NCBI GenBank assembly: GCA_021397835.1
Contig: JAJFZO010000566.1
Span: 8,614,001-8,678,000, forward strand
Direction: 5' to 3'
DNA length: 64,000 nt
Source of the DNA: Moringa oleifera
Taxonomy: Eukaryota; Streptophyta; Magnoliopsida; Brassicales; Moringaceae
The position numbers and the translations under genes are program-made. Position 1 is the first letter of the stretch. Each line of letters starts with the position of its first letter. Positions 34,391-46,390 of this stretch are shown here, one piece after another. The notes beneath the pieces are model-generated. The model was not told the DNA's origin. It did no database searches and was given only the letters and a program-made list of their open reading frames with translations.

Positions 34391-37300
34391 GATGGTAAGA
34401 TTTCAAGTGCACTACTTTTCAATTTTTCTTATTTTCATGTCCTCTAAAACTAGACCAAGAATTCAATACTTATGCAAAAACAGTTATAAATGCTATTGGA
34501 CTATTTTGTGATTCTTTAAGGAAATTGGCGACAAGGATGCAAAACCTATGATTTGTCCTAGTAGTGGTGGCCATGTTATTATGTCTTATTACTATTCTTG
34601 ATTGTTCCTAAAACTAAGGATGGATGTGTTGTTTTCATGCTACCACGGTTAGGAAGAACCATAGCTGACACCACAAATTCTAGCACTATAATAATTTAGC
34701 TCCTCGAACCACATAAGGATGATATTCAGTTTATACTAAATGCCATCAATGACTACCTTAATGTCAAGGTATGTAATGACACCATTATGGTCCCCTATTT
34801 TGCATATATGTGGGTATACTTGCTTTATAGTTTTATTGGCTATGAAGCTTCTTGGCACTAATTTTCTCACTTCCCAAACCAAAGGGGAAAAAGAGTTTAT
34901 TTTAAGCTATCGATTATATGAGCTTACCAGACATTTATGATTGCACAAGCAAGCCTGGTGATTGATTAAATTATTACATGCTCTTGAGTGAGCTATCTAA
35001 AGTGATCATTAACACGTGCAAGGTGATACTGTGGTAGTGGGACCTATAATAATCAACCGTGATTGCACACTAGGGTGGGTGTCAGTGTGGGTACGGATTG
35101 GTTCAAGTAGGTTCTGTGCCCATGTGCATCAGGATGAGAATGATTCGTATCTAGTTATTTTTCAAAATTGGGCTTGGTCTTATGTGAGTAATGTGATGGG
35201 CTGATCCTAGAGATGGACTATTGTTAAGATTACATTTTGTTTGAATTAGAATAGGCAAGAAGGTTATGGATTTAAATGCTACTTAGTCCCTAGGTCCTAA
35301 AAGTATTCACCTATTTGGAATTTGCAACTTACAACTGTTTTGAAGGCTTTGAGGAGTGAGAAAATTGGCTACCATAGGTCAGGTTGGTTTCTGTTGATCT
35401 ATTTTTAGATTTTAAGAATTTTCTTTTTAATAATTTTCTCTTGCTTAATGATTTATTAGTGGTTTCTTCTTGTTTAATGATTTGTTGGTTTGAGTAGTTT
35501 TCATACTTGAAAAATAAATATATGCATTCTTATTACATATTTCTCTTTGAATTGAGATCATGTTTCTTATAAATATTCTGTTTGAATTAAAATCATGTTT
35601 CATATAAATATTCTAATGTACTTGTAACTAATAACTAAACATGTTGTATTCATACATATTAATGTTATGACATATAATGGATTAGTGCCTCTTTTCCCTT
35701 TAAGTGTTATGTTTATTTGTTTAGAGATGTTACATTTGGACTAAGCAATATTCTTTGAGCATAATTTATTGAAATATGATATTTGATTGCCCGGTGAACA
35801 CAGTATCTTATATATCATTCTTGATCCCTATAAAGATGGATGTGCTTGCTTAATGAAATAAAAATTGGAAAGAAAATGAAATTGGAATTATGAGCTTTGT
35901 GTCATCTATTATTATAGTTAATGGTTTCGGGGAAGCTATTAATTTGAGATTGTCTATTAATGTCATTATTGCCTTGGTTTTTAATGTTTATTTGAAAACA
36001 ACATCTATGTCTTCTGCTTAAACTATATTTGACTCTATTGTCTTGGGTTATTTTCTTACCCAGTTCATGAACAGCCTAACTATGGTATAATGTTAAGTGT
36101 GCAGAATGTGAATAGCATGCTGGTTTAAGAGTAATCTGCACATAATATTTTACATTTTCTTGAAGAAAACAAAAATGGATACCATGCATCATAATGTTAA
36201 AGCTGTGAGTGCTTCTGAGGTTAAAATTAATTACTGAAAGTTTGAAAGTCTTCTGAGATTTTATCATCTCTTCGAAAGTGATGGACTAATTTCTAAGTGT
36301 TAGGATTGGTAAGTGCTACAAATGCAAGTAAGTTTTTATGAAAAATGTTAAAGTATTCAAGGACTTCATCATCTCTTAGAAAGTGATGGACTAGTTATAG
36401 TCTAGTGGAATGGTCAAATGATCCGTTATGCATTTACTTTCAATCAATAAACTTGAGTTCGTCCCATTGTGTTAATCAATCTTGTAACTTGAGTCTATCC
36501 CAATGTCTGAATCAATCTTGTCTTGCCTTATGATTTTGATTTGATTTTCATGTAGTTTAGTTTTGTGCATGAACATGTAATGGTTACTATTTTTATGTTA
36601 AGATTTTAAATCAACTTTTCTATCTTTAGAATGGGAACATGGGGAAGCAACTTACCCATGAATTTTTTTTGCTTAAGGTCGAGGTTGCGTACTATGCTTA
36701 CTATAACTACTATGAATCCATGATTGATTTCGTTATTATGAGGTTATGACTTGTTTTCCTTGATACCAACGCAGTAGGCCGAGCATTGCCACACATTAAA
36801 GAGATATTGGCAACTAAACACAATTTGGACAAGTTAAGGCTGAAGCACGAGTTGCAGATGGCTAAAAATTCTTGAAAACTTTCAAGTCTTCTAAAAATGC
36901 TCATTCTAGGTAATAAGCAATATCATTTCCTTCATTCAATCTATCATTTGAGGTTTTCCAAACTTTTTATATAGTTACTGACTTGTTCGTATCTCCATTC
37001 TAGGTAATCCACACAAGCAAACAGGATTAAAGGTTCTGAATATCCACTTTTGCACCATATTTTCTTAATGCTAATACAATATATATATATATATATATAT
37101 TGCTTTTGTATTTGGCAGATGGCAGTAGTCTGTATGTTACGAGACTATAGCTTACATATCTTATTGAAGGCAATTGATTCTTTAGAGCCTTCCACAGAAG
37201 TGCTAGAATAATTTCACCAGTTGAATTGAAAAGATAGTGATAACAAATATAGTAATACATTTTAGAGAGTCAATACCATGCAAGAATTATCCAAAAAGGT

Positions 37301-38089
37301 AGTTTTATATTATCTTATGATAAGTAACATGAATGAAGATAACACTATTCAAATAAATTATAATATGAAACAATAAGAAAAAATCAACTCTTTAATCTAT
37401 TATATTATCACAAACTCCTTTTTTAAGGTCAAATAAAATTCATGGATAAAATCAAGGTAATAAGTTTTTTAATAAAAAATATAAAAATATTTAAATCATT
37501 TATAATATTAATGTAAAAAATAGAATAATAAATGAAAAATTTTGAATCATTAAAAGATTTTTTTGTACCATTTTATTTACATTGATATTAATATGTGAAA
37601 AATAAATAATGCATTATTGATTTAACATATTATAAAACCATTTATTTATAAAAATTTATACAAATAAAATTATTATAGAATATCATATATGTTAAAAAAA
37701 TTTAAAAACTAAACAATAATATTATTTTCTTGTGATCATATCCCATCTTGTTTCTCACCAATTTCATGAAAATTGAAGCAAAATCGGTATATAACATGTG
37801 ATTAATCCATATGGAAGTTATACAGTTATTTAATAAACACTATTGTTTTCACTTTTTTTTACTTTTAACAATTTTCACTGCATAGATCCTGTAACATTTT
37901 CTTCGATTTTTAACTTCAACTTCAACTTTGATTTTAATTTTCTTAATTATTATTTGGTGGATATTATTCTAAAAAAAAAGTGTTTTGTATGGTGGAAATG
38001 AACAGTTGGTGAAGGAATTATAGGGTTTGTAGCATTTAAAAATATTAACTATTAACATTTAAAACGATTGTTGGTCTTAAACAATTTTT
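34391..38089. other. long stretch without recognised gene
   Basis: Two parts look somewhat protein-like but are unidentified: around 34715-34830 (FILNAINDYLNVKVCN in a plus frame) and around 36690-36880 (AYYNYYESMIDFVIMRL, then after a frame change DTNAVGRALPHIKEILATKH). The rest is AT-rich. The interval 37300-38000 is especially A/T-dense and featureless. A dinucleotide repeat at 37079 is listed separately. Confidence 0.45.
37079..37100. repeat. (AT)11 microsatellite
   Basis: An uninterrupted run of AT dinucleotides covers 22 bases. It is a simple-sequence repeat and nothing nearby suggests a regulatory role. Confidence 0.9.
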
Positions 38090-38746
38090 GGGGTTTCCAA
38101 GTTACAAACATGTATTGAAGCTTTATCTCTTGCTACACTTGATGCTCTAGATTCGTTGGATATTTTATTTCTATCAAATATGAAACTTCTTTGCTCCTTC
38201 TCTATGTTGGCTTCTTATATTTCTGTTGGGTTAAAGGTTGATTAGGTAAGTAGACAAAAAGTGTGCGAAAATTCAAATGATGTGAACAATTTGGCAATTC
38301 CAATCAGTAGATGTTTTGACAACCTTTGCAAAGTAAAAGTCGTCAAATGCAATGGATTGAAGGACTTAACATGGCTAATATTTGTCCTAAATCTTACTTA
38401 TCTCACTATATCAAGCACTGAAAAAGTGGACAAAACAATAAGTGAGGGAAACATGAATGAAGTTGTAGAGCGAAGAAAATAGTTGGTCCCATTTGGAAAA
38501 CTATAAGTGCTTAAATTGCATCATGTGCATGGACTAAAAAGCATCTATTGGATTCCCCTTCCTTTTCTATCTCTTTAGGGAATCAGTGTGTTTCGTTGCT
38601 CCAATCTTAAGAAGCCTCCAGTCAACTGTGATAATGCTAAAAGACAAAGTTTGGTTATTGAAGGAGAGGAAGACTACCTAAATGGACTCAAATGGGAAGA
38701 CGAAGCTTTAAAAAGTGTTTGTCTTCCTCACTGGAGAGTATTATAA
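38090..38746 (+). pseudogene. CC-NBS-LRR (RPS2/RPS5-like) resistance gene, LRR end
   Basis: One plus-strand frame runs for 218 codons to a TAA at 38744-38746 and reads as the C-terminal leucine-rich repeats of a plant CNL disease-resistance protein. It shows TCIEALSLATLDALDSL, RCFDNLCKVKVVKCNGLKDL, LKLHHVHGLKSIYW, CSNLKKPPVNCDNAK and a terminal WEDEALKSVCLPHW. These are the hallmark blocks of the RPS2/RPS5 family tail. The repeat L..L..L.V..C..L is evident. Four in-frame stops interrupt it, but there is no frameshift, so the damage is mostly point mutation. The coiled-coil and nucleotide-binding parts are not found upstream, and the homology begins abruptly near 38090. It lies about 530 bp from the end of a CACTA element. 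Intact relatives act in the cytoplasm as pathogen sensors. Confidence 0.88.
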
Positions 38747-39275
38747 GATAGATAAGCATTCTGAAAGAAATTAATAATGTACTTCATTGGTTCATGCACT
38801 ACTTTCTTTTTGCTTCTTTTATTACTTATTCAAGTGTTTATGATGTTGTATGTTTAATTGAATTAAAAATAATATTGGCTTTGATAAGGTCATATTTGAT
38901 TTAAGCTTTCAAAAGGCTCATGATATGTTGATCGCATTTGAACACACTTTTTTCAAAAAGTTACATCGAACAATAAAGTTGAATGACCAAAGTAGAAGTC
39001 ATTGGACCAACATGGGATATGCTATGAGTGCCAGATTGGTAGTAGTAGAGTTAATATAATATTGTCATGACTGAAGGCTGATAATTCGAAGGTACAAAAA
39101 AAGTGAAGAATTAACCCAAAGGCAAATCGACATCTCACCTATCAATGCAAGGATAAGTCATATTCATGGTAAAATAACAAGAATACCATCCAAACAGCTA
39201 TTAAAACATATTCACATGTATATTTTAGATAAGCTACTCATTCATTAGCAAAAGCCTTGTTAAATCCTAGATTGA
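38747..39275. other. AT-rich spacer between NLR fragment and CACTA end
   Basis: No gene is recognised. The first part may be the former 3' untranslated region of the NLR gene. Confidence 0.5.
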
Positions 39276-39316
39276 CACTACAACAAATAAAACTTTAATG
39301 ATATTTAAAAATGGCT

Positions 39317-39512
39317 TTTAATGACAATTATAAAACTATCATTAAAAGGGGAGAGATTTTAATGACAGTTCAATAATTGTCGTTAAAAGCCCTAACTTTT
39401 AATGACAGTTCTAATAGAACTGTCGTTAAAAGGGAAGTTTTTAATGATAGTTCTAATAGACTATCATTAAAGAGGACCTTTAATGATAGTTATGATAGAA
39501 CTATCATTAAAA
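39317..39512. repeat. five subterminal hairpins of the CACTA element
   Basis: Five inverted repeats lie back to back at about 39317-39346, 39357-39388, 39397-39430, 39438-39471 and 39479-39512. Each has TTTAATGA(C/T)AGTT on one arm and AACT(G/A)TC(A/G)TTAAA on the other with a short loop. In En/Spm elements such subterminal repeats bind the element's own DNA-binding protein. That function is inferred here from family knowledge. Confidence 0.8.
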
Positions 39513-39903
39513 AAGTCATTAAAGCTGTTTTTTTTATTGAAATAAATACAAAATCTATATATTCAAATTATCCAAAACCTGCATATATAAAATTTTTCAT
39601 CTCTTCCATATCAACTTTATACATCAATACAATTTTTCATAATATGCAACCAAAATTTTCCTATTATACACTTCAATATCATTCTCACTAAGATCGTCAT
39701 TACTTTTTTCATGTTTGAAAATATTCAAAATAATCCAATATAAAAAAGTAATAAAAGATGAATAAAACAAAAGAAAAAAATTTGATGTCATAATTGAACT
39801 CTGTATGTACAATACGTGAGTTTAAATATACATTATCATACGCAATCCTAAAAATTCAACTACACAAATTCAGTGATGTTCAGTGTACTAAAATCTTCAA
39901 GGT

Positions 39904-42900
39904 TCAACTTTCTAATATGGCACTCCAAAGAAATTGTCTAACCTCTTTTTTAACTTCATCAATATTCGATTAGGTGCAAGTATGTATATTTACTAACTAT
40001 ATTTATTAAAGAAAACAGTCCAATTAAAACTTTTAATAAGCAAATTAATTAATTACTTAAGTATTTACATAAGCAAATGCTTAAAAACTTATCATTTTCG
40101 CATATGGGATATTTCTATCACGTACTATCAATGATGTCCCTTAAAAATTTCGTAATATAATATCTACACTCAGTATTTGAAGGCTAATATGGACACTGCA
40201 TTAAAAAATTTTAATTATTATATTTTTACAAAATAAATAAAACTAACATCATATATAGGTTTGAATATACATACTTTAACAAGAATACTGTTAGGAATGC
40301 ACCTAGTGCTTGATTCTTTGAAAACTTGGAACAATTTCAAAAAGTTGCCAATGGAAAATAATCAATATTCTTAAGAGTAAAAAAAAAAATACATGCTAAT
40401 GTAAATGAAAACATTTTCATTTATGTAGACATATGTTGATCTAGTTCTTGACGAGATCCATGGTTCAAAGGATCGAAAATACTATACACAAAATTATGAA
40501 TTTTCACAACCACCGATAACTAATACTGCCTACATTATAAAAAAATAAATGTTAAAAATATTGTGAATAAAACTATTAATAATTTTAATTAAGTATTATA
40601 ACTTACCACAAGTGATAAGAAAATATCACTACTCCTTCGTCACATGGATTTATCGTTCTATTGGCTAGGTGACGATCTTGGGTGTCTATACTTATAGATA
40701 TTTCATATGACAATGTTGACGGATCAGCAAATACAAAATACTTTCCCAATTCAAGTGCAGTTAAATTTGTATAAAGTTTACTGAAATAATCAAAACATAA
40801 ATATGATGTAGCCAAACAATAATAATTAAATAAAAATTCAAAAGACATACATACATAATGTAAGCCTGAATAATGGTGACACTTAGCTCCTCTATGTGAC
40901 AAAATTGCATGATATCTTCTCGAGTCACAAATACATGTCCATCGGAAGCAAAGACTTTAGTAAAAGGTATGTGTATTACTTCATTAGGTGCCATCACCTT
41001 ATTCACATAATTATATGTCCTCTATTATCTTGGTGGTAGCCCTACGAAAGATACTTATTGCAATGATTGTGATTTTGTCAATGTTGGTGCTCTCTTAATT
41101 GGCAACTTACTTTGCTGCTTTATAGTCGATAGCTAAAAAAATTTTGCAAACTTAATTGATAATAATAGGGTGACTTATAAAATATGTTTACTAAAAATAT
41201 TACCTCATGTGTACCAACAATGACCCAATCTCGAGGCCAAGCGACAATTGAAGCGAGTGCAGAAAAAATATTTGTCAATCCACCGTCTGGGTTTGGGTGA
41301 GGCAACTGTGCATCACCATGAATAGCTACGTATACTATCATCTGACCATCACCAAAAAATAATGGACGACCGTGGATCATCTGATTAGGAGTATGATTAG
41401 TGAAGATAACCTCACTTGCCACTATATAGTCTGATGACTGGATGAACATATGGCATGGCTCATACTACAATGATCCAAAAAAAAAAAAAAACAAAAATTA
41501 CGTTCATAATATTATTAATATCATATCTATTATGATTAACATGTAACATACTTTGTTGTCTTACGGAGCCAATGCATGTGCAGGTGCTGGTGCTGTGACT
41601 GGCATAGGTGATTGAGGTATTGGATATTCTTCTTCCTCTAATAATCCAGTTATATTATTGCTAGCTTTACTCGAACGAAATTGCATTCCAGATTCTTCTT
41701 ACTAGACATCATCAGTTTTGTTCGTAATAATGTTTTTCAAAACTTCTTTATACTTTATGAACCACCTCATCATCTCTGCTAATTATTGTTGATCTAATTG
41801 CATACCTTGAAGGACAGTCAACTTTTTGAGCTTCCCAAAATAAAATGGGATAGTTACCCTGGATCATTGACCTCTAATGCGTCCAGGGTGCTCAGGTGTA
41901 CCAAGAGCTTTCCTTAGTACATCTTCTAGACCGAAGTTTGTAAATTTACCCTGTGTGCTCTATGTCATCAACTCATCATACAATTTCAAAAATAAAATTA
42001 ATCAATGAATATGAAATATATTACCATAAATGCTATAAAAAAGTTGAATTATACTTATATTTTTTTTTCCACACAGTTGGCTTGCATCATTCATATATTC
42101 TCCTTTTTTATTATATCGTGAAGCCTTCCACAATAAGGCACGATCAATTTGAGCATCGCTACCTAATGCTTGTTTCTTCTTTTAACATAAAGAGTGAACA
42201 TGTTAGATTTTTAAAACGTACTATTAAATGAATATATTATCAATTATAAACATAATAAATGAAAAAAAAAGATTTACAAGTACACTCTCCAGCCCTACAA
42301 ATCTCTTTCTAGATAAACGATGGTCATAGTCATTCTTCTTTATTTTCTCTTTTGCTATTTGTCTCTTTTGCTGTAAGATCAACACGCATCAATATTTGAA
42401 GAAAATTGAATAAACAAAAATTTTACTAACTATAAATGCATACCTAAAACTCTTCTATTATACAAGAGTTCATAAAGTCCTGCTACAACCCAACATCTAA
42501 GACACTGCTATATTCTTTAAGTGGAAATGATAGAAATTCCAAGTCATCAATATGAGGGAATATGTGATTTGATATAAGATTGGTCTTGAAGTTGATCCAT
42601 TTGTTTGCAACAGACTAAAGCACGTACCTCTTCATGCTCGCATCAATATTATACATCTCCTACAATGTATTATAAAAAAGTGGATTGGTACAAATTAAAT
42701 TAATTAGCAATAAACTAATTGAAAAACAATAATACTTTGTGTTTCATTTAACTTACCAATATTGTCTCCTAAATCTTATTTTTCATTTCATTGCTTACAA
42801 AATACAAATTCATGATATTTATAGGCACCGTTATACATACCACCACCCCATTGTAGCTATTAAACTGGGTGTCATTTCTCCTAATTGGTTGATCTTTATC

Positions 42901-43023
42901 ATTTACCTCGATTGTGAGCTTAACACTAAAAGCACGACTCTTAATTATCTTACACATACTAGTGATACCTCATTTTTTTTTTAGCCCTTGAGACCCTTCA
43001 CTTGAGTGTTCTGAAGGATCCAT
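39904..43023 (-). pseudogene. CACTA second gene: transposase-like N-terminus + Ulp1 protease
   Basis: A plausible start is the ATG at 43023 (MDPSEHSSEGSQG). From 42957 to 41560 the reading resembles the plant Ptta/En/Spm transposase family: RRNDTQFNSYNGVV, then ALLWKASRYNKKGEYMND near 42130, YDELMT near 41980 and EDVLRKALGTPEHPGRIRG near 41920-41860. Next, 41449-41120 encodes a domain with HGRPLFFGDGQMIVYVAIHG and VAWPRDWVIVG, found in many such proteins. The region 41006-40761 (PNEVIHIPFTKVFASDG, MQFCHIEEL) leads into a Ulp1-like C48 cysteine protease at 40750-39904. Its last active-site block reads PSNTECRYYITKFLRDIID at about 40190-40125; the Cys is kept but the usual Gly after it is Arg. 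Stops and apparent introns interrupt it. It ends at TGA 39904-39906. Confidence 0.78.
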
Positions 43024-43149
43024 AAAATCTATAAATAAAAACAAAATATGATTAGCATCATATATGCAAAACATGATATAACATGATAAAACTAAAAAAA
43101 TAAAATAAAATAAAATTATAAAAGACTCAGTTACTTTGACACATGAGGC

Positions 43150-46100
43150 AATTAATCATTACCTTAAAAAATACTCAAACCCACAATCCTTCACCATTTT
43201 CTCGAGCATATGCAAGATGATGGCCATTCATTTGGTCAAATAAATCAACAAGTGGCAAATTATAACAAAAAATCATTTGCTCCACACTAATATCGCACAA
43301 ATCATCATCTTCATCATAGTCTTTTGGAGGTGTTGATAATACTATGGAACATTTGGCATCAACTGGATCTTCAATGTAAAATATTGTCTTGCTTGTGAAG
43401 CCAATATAAACTGATCATTTCTATGTCCAATCCGATTGAGATCAACTAGCATAACTCCTAGATTATCAACTTTAACATCATTACTGTTCTTAATCCAATC
43501 ACATTTGAAAATTGGAGCTCTGAATGTTGTATAATCTAGCTGCCATATTTCTTATGTAACTCCATAGAATGACAAATCACCACATATTGGATTGTTATCC
43601 TTAACACTAGAGATTTGCATGGTGTTGGCAACTAAAATGATACCACTATTTTGATGGATCCTTGAGTTATCTTGTTGCTTTTTATAAAAGTGACAACCGT
43701 TGATGATATATCTATGATACTTGATTACTGTGGATCGAGGACCATGGGCAATCCATCATAGTGTTAAAGAAACATTATGATTTGATAATAAAAGTTCATT
43801 CTCAATTTGTATCATAAATATGATGAACCATATTAGAAATAAATTTAATGTCTAGACAAGAATAAGTATTCTTACCTGTGTTCGTGACCAATTACTTAAG
43901 GTTCGATTTTGTTCATCATGTAACCATTTAAGTCGTTTTGATCTAATAAAATTGTTGATCCTTAATTGATTTAAATGCTCACTGCATATTAAGAATAAAT
44001 CATCTAACAATAATTCAAATATTATTTAATATAACAATAAATTATGAGTTGTAAAATTTAATTACCTTATATATGGTTGAACTACGCTCGTATTCATCAA
44101 AATATACAAGTGCGCTTGATGAAGGAGGACATTATCAACTTTCTCAATAGTTCCACTAGCTAAAGCTTTTCCATTCTGAGCTAAGTGACCAAATACATTC
44201 TTTTGTAGAGAAATCCCAATAATATCCATACCAAATAAATAATCAATGCAAAATTCTAATTCCTTTTCTACAATGTACGACTCGGCAATACTACCCTCAA
44301 GTTTATTACGATTTCGAACATAATCCTTCAACACTTTTATATATCTTTCTAATGGATGTATCCATCATAAATACATGGGATCACATAATTTTACTTCTCT
44401 GATAAGATGAATAGTGAGTTAGACCATGATATCAAAGAAACTGGGAGGAAAGTACCTCTTAAGCAAACAAAGTGTTATCATAAATTCGTTTTGGATTTCA
44501 TCCAACTTTGGCACATGCACCACTTTTTGGCATAACAAATTGAAGAACATACAAAGTTTAATGAGAGCATATCTAAATGTTTGGGTAACACACCTCATAA
44601 AGCAATAGGTAAAAATTGTTACATTAGGATGTGACAATCATGCGACTTCAACCCATATGGTTCCAAGTCGTCCATGGATACTAGATTTTTGATGTTCAAA
44701 GAATACCCATCTGAGACCTTATTCGCACTGAAAACTTTACAAAATATCTTTTTTCTTCCTTAGATAAAGTATAGTATACAGGCGGTAAAAATGTATAATT
44801 ACCGTGAACTTGTGGTTCTAACTCAGACCTTAACTCCATGTCTTTCAAAACCATTCTAGAAGCTAATTCATCTTTAGATTTTTCAAAAATATCAAGTAAT
44901 GTCCCAAGAAGGCTATCATATGTGCATGACATCTAGAATATGTCTGATACACATGGACTTCCAATATGGTAAGTAAAAAAAAAATCAACCTCTTTTTCCA
45001 ACACTGTGTAATAACATCTTCTTTACCTATTGTACTTCATTTCTTTGACTTTCCCCATGAATTTACTAAACATTGAACTTTGTGAAAGACTTCTTCACTG
45101 CTTAATGATTAGGAAGCAATTCTGACTTCATGTTCACCATTGAAGGCCTTTTTCTATCCACGGTAAGGATGATGTCGTGGTAAGAATCTCTTGTGTCCGA
45201 CATATGACATCTTTTTACTATATTTTAAGTGATTAGCTTGGGTGTTTTCAGCACAAATAGGATAAATATAATACCCTTTAATAGTACAACCAAGTAAATT
45301 ACCATATGTAGGAAAATCTTTGATTGTCCATAAGAAAATAGCTTTCAAATTGAATGACTCATTACGGTATGCATCATATACTTTTACACTTGTGTCCTAT
45401 AACATTTTCAAGTCTTCTATAAGTGGGGCCAAGTAGACATCAATATCATTACTAGGATGTTTAGGACCTAATATTAATAATGTCAACATCATGAACTTTC
45501 TCTTCATTGTTAACCATGGCGGTAAATTATAATTAACCATAATCACCGGCCAACAACTATATCGACTACTCAATGTACTGTATGGATTGATCCCATCTGC
45601 TGATATAGCAAACCTTAAGTTTCTTGGCACTAAAGCAAACTCTGGCCACATGTAGTCAACCAATTTTTATGATGGTGTATCCAATGAATGCCTCAACTGA
45701 CCATCAATTTTCGTTTTATTTGAATGCCATGTAAAGGTGTTTTGATATTTCGAAATTTATGAACATTCTTTTAAATTTTAATATTGGTGAAAAATACCAC
45801 AATTTGTTACCATTCTTCATTACTTTCCATCTTGAAAGTTCATAAGTTGGATACTGGATGTCATCCTGAAACTCCTTCTGATATAATATGCAATCATTTG
45901 GACGGGCATGAATCTTTTGATACTCCATGCATAATGCATTCAATGTTTTCTTAGCATCATACATGGATGTCGGCATTTCATTATTATCAGGCAATATTTC
46001 GGCAATCAAATTTAAAAGATCACTAAAGCTTTGATTGGACCAGCCATATTTTGCCTTCAAATTGTACAATTTAACTAGAGTAGATAATTTAGTAAACTTC

Positions 46101-46390
46101 ACTGATCGAGAATACAGAGATTTCTCAGCATCAAAAAGTAATCTGTCAAAGTGGTTAGGATTATTATCATACTCTACAAATGCCTATTGTATCATTTCTA
46201 TAGTGTTATCAATTCCTTTGATGTGTTCTACCTCCCTAACAACCTTAGCATTCTTACTAGTAGAAGACCCAATAATACTAGTTTCTCCGTGCCATATCCA
46301 GTTTTGATAGCTACTATCAACTTCATATACATATAAATGATTCCATATTTAACATGGAGTAAGTTACACATTTGAATCTTGTTTGTAGGT
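43150..46390 (-). pseudogene. CACTA TNP2-type transposase with DUF4218 and DUF4216
   Basis: From high to low coordinates the minus strand encodes the tail of the transposase-associated domain (NWIWHGE, about 46300-46280), the N-terminal part (46102-45716, YNLKAKYGWSNQSFSDLL and PNDCILYQKEF) and the tnp2 core (45663-45397, RNLRFAISADGINPY, SRYSCWPVIMVNYNLPPW, NDIDVYLAPLIEDL; 45348-45154, LWTIKDFPTYGNLLG and VGHKRFLPRHHPYRG). It continues with 44932-44696 (GTLLDIFEKSKDEL), DUF4218 (about 44670-44062, LKSHDCHILM, RYALIKLCMFFN, DYVRNRNKLEGSIAE) and DUF4216 (43540-43330, DYTTFRAPIFKCDWIKNS and LVDLNRIGHRNDQFILAS). This is the complete domain order of a plant En/Spm TNP2 except the extreme N-terminus. 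Stops and frameshifts separate the blocks, and some gaps may be introns. The intact protein would bind and cut the element ends. Confidence 0.9.

Larger units (their letters stand above)
39276..46390 (-). mobile_element. CACTA (En/Spm) transposon, transposase-side end missing
   Basis: The left terminus reads CACTACAACAAATAAAAC at 39276, with the diagnostic CACTA end. It is followed by a cluster of subterminal hairpins. Two genes follow on the minus strand, as in plant En/Spm elements: a TNP2-type transposase (46390-43150) and a second gene with a transposase-like N-terminus and Ulp1 protease C-terminus (43023-39904). Homology to the transposase-associated domain fades at about 46390, where mitochondrial-like DNA begins. 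The matching right terminus (TAGTG) with its own subterminal repeats is not present there. Both genes carry stops, so the element is defective. A truncated relative lies at 52737. Confidence 0.85.

Noticed and set aside
40603..41006. Two overlapping minus-strand frames as separate genes
   Set aside because: They are parts of the CACTA second gene in different phases, with an intron or frameshift between them.
46035..46336. Plus-strand frames of 90 and 61 codons
   Set aside because: They are antisense shadows of the TNP2 transposase N-terminus.
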